Below are positions 9,445-16,349 of a stretch of 64,000 nt of DNA, in pieces (the stretch's first letter is position 1; each line of letters starts with the position of its first letter). Source of the DNA: Luminiphilus sp. (lineage in GTDB: Bacteria > Pseudomonadota > Gammaproteobacteria > Pseudomonadales > Halieaceae); assembly GCA_029253085.1 (NCBI GenBank), contig JAQXAF010000016.1, forward strand, positions 1-64,000, written 5' to 3'. Made by a program: the position numbers and the translations under genes. Below the pieces are notes generated by a model. That model was not told the origin of the DNA. It did not search any database and saw only the letters and a program-made list of their open reading frames with translations.

Positions 9445-10289
9445 TAATGCTCGATTACGATGTTATCGATTAAACGGGTTCCCTCAAGGGAGGCGGCGCA
9501 GAAAATGGCGACATCGGTGTCGTCTTCCTGAGCGGGCAGCAGGTCGCAGCAACGTCTAGCTTCGCAATAGTCACTGATAAACCCCAGCGCGTTGAGTCGC
9601 TGTACGACGGCGTTGCACAGCCCTATATAGTCCCGAGCGCCGCCTTGAACCGCATCGCTGACGGCCATAAGGTTGCGATACAAAGCAGGAGCCACGTCTA
9701 GGGCTTCTGAGGTCAGGTAGCTATTCCGAGAACTGAGAGCCAGCCCATTGGTATCGCGCTGGGTGGGAACGGCCTCAATCTGGACTGGCATTCCAAGGTC
9801 GGCCACCATTTTTCGTATCACTAAAAGCTGTTGAAGGTCTTTCTCGCCGAACAGGGCGATATCGGGGGATACCAGGTTTAATAGTTTGCAGACTACCGTT
9901 GTGACTCCATCGAAGTGCCCGACACGCTGACGGCCACATAAAACATCGGTAAGACCTGGTACGGTGACTTTGGTGTGCGCCTGCAACCCCGCGGGGTATA
10001 GATCCTCTACGCTGGGCGTAAACACAAGGGTCACGCCTTCTTCAGCCAGTAAACGAAGGTCTTGCTCCAGTGTTCTAGGGTAGGCGTCCAGATCTTCTGT
10101 AGGGCTGAACTGAAGCGGATTGACAAAGATCGAAACAACGACCTGCTCAGCCATGGTAAAGCCTCGCCTGACCAGAGACAGATGTCCGTCGTGTAGATTA
10201 CCCATGGTTGGCACAAAGGCTATGTTGTCGTTCCCCTGCAGCTCCGCTAAGCGCTGGCGCAGGTCCTGGGAATTTCTGGCGATCTCCAT
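9441..10289 (-). CDS. panC: Pantothenate synthetase
   Basis: PanC condenses pantoate and beta-alanine with ATP to give pantothenate, the last step before coenzyme A synthesis. The 282-aa product has the HIGH-like motif PTMGNLHDGH (27-36), VSIFVNPLQFSPTEDL, GHFDGVTTVV, the FGEKDLQQL segment and the KMSK-like region LALSSRNSYL. ATG at 10289 is used; an in-frame TTG lies three codons upstream. It is the last gene of the pcnB-folK-dNK-panB-panC series and starts 17 bases after panB. Confidence 0.96.
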   Translation of the reverse strand: MEIARNSQDLRQRLAELQGNDNIAFVPTMGNLHDGHLSLVRRGFTMAEQVVVSIFVNPLQFSPTEDLDAYPRTLEQDLRLLAEEGVTLVFTPSVEDLYPAGLQAHTKVTVPGLTDVLCGRQRVGHFDGVTTVVCKLLNLVSPDIALFGEKDLQQLLVIRKMVADLGMPVQIEAVPTQRDTNGLALSSRNSYLTSEALDVAPALYRNLMAVSDAVQGGARDYIGLCNAVVQRLNALGFISDYCEARRCCDLLPAQEDDTDVAIFCAASLEGTRLIDNIVIEHY

Positions 10290-10306
10290 AGACCTCAATA
10301 CCTCGG

Positions 10307-11101
10307 TTAGGAGTAGGTGTGCTCTTCTTTGGGATAAACGCCGGTTTTCACGGCTTCTACGAAGGCGCTCAGTGCGGCCTGTACCGAAGATGAACCCGTC
10401 ATGAAATTCTCGACAAACTTTGGTGGGTGCTCACTGAGCCCTAGCATGTCGTGTAAAACCAATACTTGTGCATCAGTCCCGGAGCCTGCTCCAATGCCGA
10501 TAACTGGAATATCAAGTTTCGAGCTAATGTCTGCGGCGAGGTGAGCTGGAATACACTCAAGCACCAATAAACTAGCGCCTGCATCTTGGATTTCGACAGC
10601 ATCGGCCAAGATTGATTTAGCTTCTTTCGGGGTTCTACCCTGAACCTTATAGCCACCGAAAACGTTGACAGACTGGGGCGTAAGGCCCAAGTGTGCACAC
10701 ACTGGAATGCCGCGCTCTACCAGCTGGTGAATGGTCTCACTTAACCAAACCCCGCCTTCCAATTTTACCATTTGGGCGCCAGCCTGCATGAGCATCATGC
10801 CCGATTCTAAGGCCTTGTCGGTTGTGTCGTAGCTCATAAAAGGCATATCCGCCACAACGAGGGAGTGGGGGCGACCGCGGCAGACACAGCTGGTGTGATA
10901 AGCCATATCACTAATTGTGACGGGAATCGTTGTGTCGTGACCCTGCAAGACCATGCCCAGAGAATCGCCGACAAGAATGGTTTCTGCACCCGCATCACTG
11001 ATGAGGCGCGAGAATGTTGCGTCATAGGCGGTCATCATGACGAACTTCTCGCCTTCCGCCTTCATGGTATTAAGCTTACCGATGGTTATCCTGCTACTCA
11101 T
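10307..11101 (-). CDS. panB: 3-methyl-2-oxobutanoate hydroxymethyltransferase
   Basis: PanB uses methylene-tetrahydrofolate to hydroxymethylate alpha-ketoisovalerate, making ketopantoate. The 264-aa product has MTAYDATFSRL, the metal-binding LVGDSLGMVLQGHDTT region, VKLEGG, the HLGLTPQSVN motif and a late IGIGAGSGTDAQVLV segment, and it is of normal length. ATG at 11101 gives MSSRITIGKL, as in relatives; a GTG lies two codons upstream. panC follows directly, so both pantothenate genes are coupled. Confidence 0.96.
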   Translation of the reverse strand: MSSRITIGKLNTMKAEGEKFVMMTAYDATFSRLISDAGAETILVGDSLGMVLQGHDTTIPVTISDMAYHTSCVCRGRPHSLVVADMPFMSYDTTDKALESGMMLMQAGAQMVKLEGGVWLSETIHQLVERGIPVCAHLGLTPQSVNVFGGYKVQGRTPKEAKSILADAVEIQDAGASLLVLECIPAHLAADISSKLDIPVIGIGAGSGTDAQVLVLHDMLGLSEHPPKFVENFMTGSSSVQAALSAFVEAVKTGVYPKEEHTYS

Positions 11102-11154
11102 CTGCACTATCCGGTTGGCTGTGTTTCATTGCTGGGTTTCCTGGGGGTACAAGA

Positions 11155-11850
11155 TTAACCGAAGAAGGTGGGGTTGAAATAGTGCCGTCCACTACGAATA
11201 TCGAGTAGATAATTGACCAGTTGAGAAAAATCTTCATTTCCCTGCGATAAATCGATTTCGTTGGCATTCACGATTAGTAGTGGTGCGGCGTCATAGTAAA
11301 GAAAAAACTCACTGTAGACTTCATTGATTTGCTCAAGGTACTCGCGGTCGATGCTGCGCTCACTGCTAACCCCTCGGGTTAAAATGCGTTCTAGGAGGCG
11401 ATCAGGGGAGGCCTGCAAATAGATCACTAAATCAGGTAGTGGTGCGTCTATTGTGAGTTGCTGGAACACCTTTTCGTAAAGGGAGTACTCATCGGGGTCT
11501 AAGTTGATTCTTGCAAATAAAGGATCTTTATCGATGAGGAAGTCAGAGACCCTGACGGGTTCAAATATATCTGTCTGGCGGAGGTCGGCAATTTTTTGGC
11601 TGCGCTGAAATAGGAAAAAAAGTTGTGTGGCTAGTGCGGCCTCTTTTCGATTTTGGTAGAACCTATCCAAGAAGGGATTTTCGTGGGCGTCCTCAAGCAA
11701 TACCTGATAATTAAAAGCTTCCGCCAGACGGCGTGCCAAGGTTGTTTTACCCACGCCTATAGGTCCCTCGACCGCAATGTAACCGGGTGGAGTGCGCCCT
11801 CGCAAATTTAAATTTGTGGGGGTAAAAGTTTCTGGAGAATTGGCATTCAA
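11155..11850 (-). CDS. Deoxynucleoside kinase (dNK family)
   Basis: This kinase phosphorylates deoxynucleosides for salvage. The product (about 231 aa) has the P-loop EGPIGVGKTT near residues 28-37, LLEDAHENPFLDRFY with the acidic substrate-binding residues, DFLIDKDPLFA and the LID-like segment ERSIDREYLEQI. I choose TTG at 11850 as start because it overlaps the folK stop in TTGA and leaves a short leader before the P-loop; the frame stays open to a possible ATG at 11919. The gene commonly sits between folK and panB. Exact nucleoside preference cannot be read from the sequence. Confidence 0.88.
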   Translation of the reverse strand: MNANSPETFTPTNLNLRGRTPPGYIAVEGPIGVGKTTLARRLAEAFNYQVLLEDAHENPFLDRFYQNRKEAALATQLFFLFQRSQKIADLRQTDIFEPVRVSDFLIDKDPLFARINLDPDEYSLYEKVFQQLTIDAPLPDLVIYLQASPDRLLERILTRGVSSERSIDREYLEQINEVYSEFFLYYDAAPLLIVNANEIDLSQGNEDFSQLVNYLLDIRSGRHYFNPTFFG

Positions 11851-12368
11851 AGTGGGTTTCCCGGTATTTCGCCGCGATGAAGTTGAACCGCACTCAGCCT
11901 GAGGCCGTGGGTGGAACATTTCCTGAGTAATGTACCAATATCCACACCATTGGGCATTAGATATTCATTGCCCAGCAAGTCACCGAGGGGCTTAAGTACA
12001 AAATCTCTTTGGTATAAACCCGGGTGCGGCAGCGTCAGCCGTTCGCTTTGTACTGATGTGTTGCCGTAGAAGAGTAAGTCGAGGTCGATGCATCGCTCTC
12101 CCCAGTGCCTCTTACGAACTCGGCCCATCGCGGTTTCTATTCCAAGTAGATCTGTGAGAAGCGTCGCAGGATCTGAGGTTGTATCAATCTGGGCGCAGGC
12201 ATTTAGAAAGGGAGGTTGATCGCGGGGACCCATAGGTAATGATTCGTAAACCGAAGAGACTGCGATCAGGCCAGTATTGGCCAGTGCGGCCAAGGCCTCG
12301 CAGGCCCTGCGAAGTTGGATGGCAGGTGCTTCAATATTTGATCCCAGCCCCACGAATGCCTGGGTCAA
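11847..12368 (-). CDS. folK: 2-amino-4-hydroxy-6-hydroxymethyldihydropteridine pyrophosphokinase
   Basis: HPPK transfers pyrophosphate from ATP to hydroxymethyl-dihydropterin in folate synthesis. The 173-aa product begins MTQAFVGLGSNIEAP, has the PFLNACAQIDT segment, and carries the family signature HWGERCIDLDLLFYG with the two metal-binding Asp residues, then LPHPGLYQRDFVLKPL. The start is TTG, overlapping the pcnB stop as TTGA, and its own stop overlaps the next start in the same way. pcnB-folK adjacency is standard in gammaproteobacteria. Confidence 0.95.
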   Translation of the reverse strand: MTQAFVGLGSNIEAPAIQLRRACEALAALANTGLIAVSSVYESLPMGPRDQPPFLNACAQIDTTSDPATLLTDLLGIETAMGRVRKRHWGERCIDLDLLFYGNTSVQSERLTLPHPGLYQRDFVLKPLGDLLGNEYLMPNGVDIGTLLRKCSTHGLRLSAVQLHRGEIPGNPL

Positions 12369-13642
12369 TCCTCTTTCTTCCTTCTCGGTCTGCGGCGGCG
12401 AGGCGGCTTAGTCTCCGTGCGTGGTGGCGCAGTCCCCACCAATTCTGGGTACTCTAACTGCTGTTGCTCCCAGAATTTACCCGCATTATCTAAGTCTTCT
12501 GATGATTCCTCGCGCAGAAGCAGTAAGTCATAAGCGGCGCGAAATCTTCGGTCAGCGATGAGGTCTTTGACGCGTTTGGGTTGTCGTCGTTCAAGGCGGG
12601 ATTGTAGTTCCCAAATCTCTCGGACAGGGTAAGAGAAGCGTTTCGGGATCGCCATTTTCTTGCAAGTTTCAGCAATGACTTGCTGCCCTGCACTGTGGAT
12701 AGCCTGCGTTGCCGCTTCGCCTCCCCGTATCAAGTTATCGGCGCGTGTCTGCACGACAGGCCAAAGTAGTGCGGCGAGCAAAAATGCCGGCGTCACATGG
12801 CGGCCATCTTTTACTCGCTGATCCGTATTGCCCATAGCTTGAGTAACCAGCTTTTTAAAGCGGGGTTCCTTTTCGATTAGAAACGCCGCATCAGAACACA
12901 AGCTGTCTAAGAGCTGGTAGCGTAGAAGCAGTAAAAGTGTTGGGCGGCCGTAGCCAGCCATAAATAATTTGAGGAATTCGTCAAAAAGCCGCGCCGGTGG
13001 TATCTCTGCTAACAGTGGGCCGCACGCGGCGATCGCCGATTCGGTTTCTGGCTCGATATCAAATTGTAATTTTGCAGCAAAGCGAACGACTCTTAGCATT
13101 CGCACAGGGTCTTCACGGTAGCGGGTTTGAGGGTCCCCCAAAATACGCACCAGCCGGTCATTAATGTCTTGATGGCCCGCCATCTGATCTAAAACAGACT
13201 CGTCAATCGGGTTGTAGTACATCGCGTTGATGGTGAGATCACGTCGGGCAGCGTCTTCCGCTAAAGTTCCATAAACGTTGTCCCGGAGCAGCAATCCTTT
13301 GTCTGATTGCTTACTGGCGCTTTTACCAGATCCCTCGCTTACATGAGGGCCGCGATAGGTTGTGACTTCTATGATTTCGCGCCCGTCTCTGACATGCACG
13401 ATTTGGAAGCGGCGCCCAATGATCCGTGCGCTTCGAAAGAGTCCTTTGATTTCTTCCGGGGTGGCATTCGTTGCGACATCAAAATCCTTGGGTTCACCTC
13501 CAAGGATGAGGTCTCTGACGGCGCCACCAACAATGTAGCCCTCGTAATTTGCAGTACGGAGTTTCTCCACCACGCGAATAGCGGCGGGGCTCACGTGTTT
13601 GCGATTGACCTTGTGCATAGCCTTGGGGATTAGTGACACTGA
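12365..13642 (-). CDS. pcnB: Poly(A) polymerase I
   Basis: PcnB adds poly(A) tails that promote RNA decay. The product (about 425 aa) has the nucleotidyltransferase core YIVGGAVRDLILGGEPKDFDV with the catalytic DxD, RRFQIVHVRDG, the RRDLTINAMYYNP motif and the VRMLRVVRFAAKL segment. The C-terminus is strongly Arg/Lys rich, as in many PAP I enzymes. GTG at 13642 is chosen because GAGG seven bases upstream fits it and it gives MSLIPKAMHKVNRKHVS, aligning with known N-termini; another GTG lies five codons upstream. The region in front contains a candidate small RNA gene. Confidence 0.94.
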   Translation of the reverse strand, partial: SVSLIPKAMHKVNRKHVSPAAIRVVEKLRTANYEGYIVGGAVRDLILGGEPKDFDVATNATPEEIKGLFRSARIIGRRFQIVHVRDGREIIEVTTYRGPHVSEGSGKSASKQSDKGLLLRDNVYGTLAEDAARRDLTINAMYYNPIDESVLDQMAGHQDINDRLVRILGDPQTRYREDPVRMLRVVRFAAKLQFDIEPETESAIAACGPLLAEIPPARLFDEFLKLFMAGYGRPTLLLLLRYQLLDSLCSDAAFLIEKEPRFKKLVTQAMGNTDQRVKDGRHVTPAFLLAALLWPVVQTRADNLIRGGEAATQAIHSAGQQVIAETCKKMAIPKRFSYPVREIWELQSRLERRQPKRVKDLIADRRFRAAYDLLLLREESSEDLDNAGKFWEQQQLEYPELVGTAPPRTETKPPRRRRPRRKKED

Positions 13643-13716
13643 ATGTCCTCTGGGCACTTTGGCGGGTAGTGTACTATCCAGCGGCGCTCAGGGGGAGTTT
13701 GGCTTTCAAACGGCAG

Positions 13717-13745
13717 AAAAGAAAATGGGGAAGAAATCTTCCCCA
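13717..13745 (-). terminator. Rho-independent terminator of the predicted small RNA
   Basis: Read on the minus strand, TGGGGAAG and CTTCCCCA form an 8-bp stem with a 4-base loop (13726-13745), followed by TTTTCTTTT (13725-13717). It points leftward, so it terminates transcription coming from the regulator or small RNA side, ahead of pcnB. Confidence 0.82.
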
Positions 13746-13804
13746 CCCAGGTCCGTTCTTGCTTTGTTATTGCTTTTGGGCCACTTATTATTATTTGGGC
13801 TCTG
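13717..13804 (-). ncRNA. Predicted CrcZ-like A-rich small RNA downstream of the CbrB-like regulator
   Basis: On the minus strand a predicted transcript of about 88 nt starts ~12 bases after a sigma-54 promoter and ends at a hairpin with a T-rich tail. It contains an AAATAATAATAAG stretch (13784-13796) and, between 13755 and 13777, AATAACAA within a longer A-rich run; both fit the AANAANAA motif bound by Hfq with Crc in pseudomonads. Its place between a cbrB-type gene and pcnB equals that of crcZ in Pseudomonas. It is much shorter than CrcZ (about 400 nt). No reading frame on this strand explains the segment. Prediction only. Confidence 0.6.
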
Positions 13805-13814
13805 CCTAATGTTG

Positions 13815-13831
13815 AGCAGAACATGTGCCAA
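13815..13831 (-). promoter_or_regulatory. Sigma-54 (-24/-12) promoter upstream of pcnB
   Basis: The minus strand reads TTGGCACATGTTCTGCT. GG at 13829-13828 and GC at 13817-13816 are separated by exactly ten bases, and the -24 half TTGGCAC is a full consensus match. Transcription would start near 13804. It lies downstream of a gene for a sigma-54 activator, as does the crcZ promoter in Pseudomonas. Confidence 0.75.
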
Positions 13832-13903
13832 GAGATAAAACCATATAAATAACAGGGGCTTAGTGATTTTTTAGTCACTGGAGACGGAGCGGTATGCATA
13901 AAA

Positions 13904-13931
13904 GTGTTACCTTTATTCCCCATGGTGTTAC
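13904..13931 (-). promoter_or_regulatory. Candidate upstream activator sites (GTAACAC repeats)
   Basis: Two copies of GTAACAC (minus strand, 13925-13931 and 13904-13910) begin exactly 21 bp apart, two helical turns, and lie about 75-100 bp upstream of the -24 element of the sigma-54 promoter. This is where enhancer sites for an NtrC-family activator are expected. Binding by the neighbouring CbrB-like protein is inference. Confidence 0.45.
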
Positions 13932-13957
13932 TCAGAGTGATCATGGGCACCGCTTGT

Positions 13958-15349
13958 TTAGCGCTGGCTGCGCTTACCCGGTTGGGTGCGCGGTAAGTCA
14001 AAGCGCTGCCGTCTTTCCCAGAGACACTTCCGGCTCACCCCGAGCTTTTGTGCTAGCTGTGTTTCACTCATGGAGTCCTGATGCTCAAGGACAAAGCGCA
14101 TAAAATAATCTTCCAAAGACAGCTCTTCATCGGCTGCTGAGGCGTCCGCAGTGTCGCTCTCAGATGTCAGTTCGCTAATGATCGATAAGTGCGCCTCAGG
14201 GCCTTTTGCTGACGACGTCAGGGCCATATCGTGCACTTCTATGAAATCACCTTCAGCCATCACCAAACCGCGCTCTACGGCGTGCTCGAGTTCCCTAACG
14301 TTACCGGGCCAAGGGTGATGAACTATGGCACTGATGGCGGTTGCGCTTAAAGGGCGATGCTGCAGGTCCAGCTTTTCTGCCAGAGTTTCGGCAAACCACT
14401 GGGCCATCGAGGTTATATCGATCGATCGTTGTCTTAAGGGGGGAATTGTCAGGCCTAGGACATTTATTCGATAAAACAAGTCTCGCCTAAATTCATTGCG
14501 GCCTGCCAGTGCCGACAAATCCCTGTGGGTTGCACAAATAAGCCTGACATCCACCGTTTTGCTGCTGACGGCACCGATTTGCCGAATCTCCCCTTCTTGG
14601 ATAAAGCGCAGTAGTCTCGCCTGTGCAGATTGAGGAAGCTCGCCGATTTCGTCGAGGAAAAGTGTGCCGCCATTAGCGGCTTCGATGAGTCCCATGCGAT
14701 TGCTGGTCGCGCCTGTAAAGGCGCCCTTCTCATAACCAAAAAGTTCCGACTCAATGAGAGATTCTGGGATGGCAGCACAGTTGAGAGCGACAAGAGGCCG
14801 GCCGTGTCGTCTACTTAACGTGTGTACGCGCCTCGCGGTTAACTCTTTACCTGTTCCAGTTTCACCTTGAATGAGTACCGTTGAGTCGGTTCGCGCGACT
14901 TTTTGTATCTGTTCATCTAGTTTTTGTAATGTTGGGCATTGACCCTGAAAAAATTGTCGGGTGGGTTGGCTGCGCTGTTTGCTCGTGTTTGCTGAGGGAC
15001 CTTGGCGGGGGAGCGCCGCGGCGACCACATTCAGTAAATCGTCATCGGAGCAGGGTTTCGCCAGATAGTCGACGGCACCAGCTTTCATTGAGTCAACCGC
15101 TGAGCGCAGGCTAGCGTAGTTGGTCATGACAATGACCGGTACTGGGCTGGCTGACCGAATAAGTTCAGCGCCGCTGGCGCCCGCGAGCTTAAGCTCGGTC
15201 ACAATGAGATCAAACTCAGCAAGGTTATAGCGGGTCTCGGCTTCCTGAACCCCTGAAGCCTCGGCAACCTTATAGTCCCTCGACTCTAAAACCCTTCGTA
15301 AGGCTTGTCGTTGAGAGGGCTCGTCATCAACCAGTAATATCAGTGGCAT
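13958..15349 (-). CDS. cbrB: CbrB-like sigma-54 dependent response regulator with Glu at the phospho-acceptor site
   Basis: This is an NtrC-family transcription activator of 463 aa. An N-terminal receiver (about 1-120) keeps the acidic pair D8-D9, T76 and K98, but the phosphorylation site is E52 (GAG codon at 15196-15194), within FDLIVTELKLAGASG. The AAA+ domain has Walker A GETGTGKE (162-169), the sigma-54 contact motif GAFTGA (209-214) and Walker B GGTLFLDEIGELP. A Fis-type HTH ends the protein (QLAQKLGVSRKCLWERRQR). The YASLRSAVDSMKAGAVDYLAKP stretch and the dksA-gluQ-X-pcnB context mark it as the counterpart of Pseudomonas CbrB. No CbrA kinase gene is present. ATG at 15349 is used. Confidence 0.82.
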   Translation of the reverse strand: MPLILLVDDEPSQRQALRRVLESRDYKVAEASGVQEAETRYNLAEFDLIVTELKLAGASGAELIRSASPVPVIVMTNYASLRSAVDSMKAGAVDYLAKPCSDDDLLNVVAAALPRQGPSANTSKQRSQPTRQFFQGQCPTLQKLDEQIQKVARTDSTVLIQGETGTGKELTARRVHTLSRRHGRPLVALNCAAIPESLIESELFGYEKGAFTGATSNRMGLIEAANGGTLFLDEIGELPQSAQARLLRFIQEGEIRQIGAVSSKTVDVRLICATHRDLSALAGRNEFRRDLFYRINVLGLTIPPLRQRSIDITSMAQWFAETLAEKLDLQHRPLSATAISAIVHHPWPGNVRELEHAVERGLVMAEGDFIEVHDMALTSSAKGPEAHLSIISELTSESDTADASAADEELSLEDYFMRFVLEHQDSMSETQLAQKLGVSRKCLWERRQRFDLPRTQPGKRSQR

Positions 15350-15435
15350 ACAATCTGAATCCATTGCGAAAAAAGGCAAAGAACCTGAGTCGACACATTA
15401 CTTTAAGTAACCAAGTAACAAAATGGGATTATTTG

Positions 15436-16298
15436 TTACCTAGGTACCCGTAGGGGATCCCATCGAGACCGGCTCCACTCGAGCACAGACTCAGAATCTG
15501 TGAGTTCAGAAGGGGGGGGAGGCTGCCCCAAGTCTCGTAGCGCCGACCTCAAATTTTTAGCTGGGTGCTTGTTGTCTAGCGCTGACGCGCCCTGCTGCTT
15601 GCTGAGTTTGGCGCCGTATTGATCCTTTAAGACGGGCAAGTGCCCATATTCAGGCGACGGTAGGGCAAGCCTACGCTGTAAAAAAATTTGTCGGGGAGTT
15701 GAGTCCAGCAAATCTCGCCCACGAATTACCTGTGTAGCTAAGGGGGCGACATCATCTAACGCCGCAGCGAGCTGGTAAGCGTAGAGCCCGTCCCGACGCC
15801 GGACGACAAAATTGCTGAGTTGTTGGCCTAGGTGCCAGTTTTGGCGGCCCAAGAACGTGTCATTCAAAGTAATGACGGTGTTTTGAGGTACTTTAACCCT
15901 GATACTGGTGGGCTCTGTTGTGGTGAAATTTTTGCTGGCACAGTCATTTTGACAACTGCCGGTAGCGTCGAGCATAGCCCGGGTGCAGCTACAATGAAAA
16001 AGGTCACCGAGCTCGTCCAAGGTTTTTAGGGCCTGATCGTAGCGATGGGCGTGATCACTTTGATACTGAATGTCGCCGTCGAATCGCAATCCATGGGTTT
16101 CAAGGCTCACCTGAATGGCCCCTACCGAACCTGACACCGCTCTGGGTGGATCAATGTCGTCGATTCTCAGACGCCACAGGGCGCCCTGAGCGCGGGCTTG
16201 CAGGAAGCTACCTAGCGCTGCCAGTAACGAGCCGGCGTGCAAGGGGCCCGTAGGAGAGGGCGCAAAGCGCCCTACAGCGTTGCCGGAGTGAAGCTCAT
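15436..16298 (-). CDS. gluQ: Glutamyl-Q tRNA(Asp) synthetase, apparent N-terminal frameshift
   Basis: GluQ is a tRNA-free glutamyl synthetase paralogue that attaches Glu to queuosine-34 of tRNA(Asp). It has GRFAPSPTG followed by LHAGSLLAAL (HIGH-like), LRIDDIDPPR, a Cys cluster FHCSCTRAML...SCQNDC for zinc, VIRGRDLLDSTPRQIFLQ and KLSKQQGA (KMSKS-like). The frame carrying GRFAPSPTG has no ATG, GTG or TTG between it and an in-frame stop at 16345-16347. An ATG at 16298 lies in another frame; one extra base near 16275 would join it, giving MSFTPATLVGRFAPSPTG. So this is a recent frameshift, a sequence error, or a non-canonical start. It follows dksA, as usual. Confidence 0.85.
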
Positions 16299-16349
16299 CA
16301 AGGGGGTTGATGGCTCTGACGTCCGATGATATCCCTAGGACAGCCTAGA

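Noticed and set aside
11155-11919. Deoxynucleoside kinase starting at 11919
   Set aside because: That start would lie 70 bases inside folK and add a proline/threonine leader without family similarity; TTG at 11850 fits the overlap pattern better.
13725-13838. Rightward 37-codon open frame encoding a hydrophobic peptide (MGKKSSPPRSVLALLLLLG...)
   Set aside because: It is antisense to the predicted small RNA and its hydrophobic leucine runs come from the complement of the A-rich motifs; no good ribosome-binding site is present.
13630-14001. Leftward 123-codon open frame between the CbrB-like gene and pcnB
   Set aside because: No family features, it overlaps both flanking genes' ends, and the sigma-54 promoter, repeats and terminator explain the region better.
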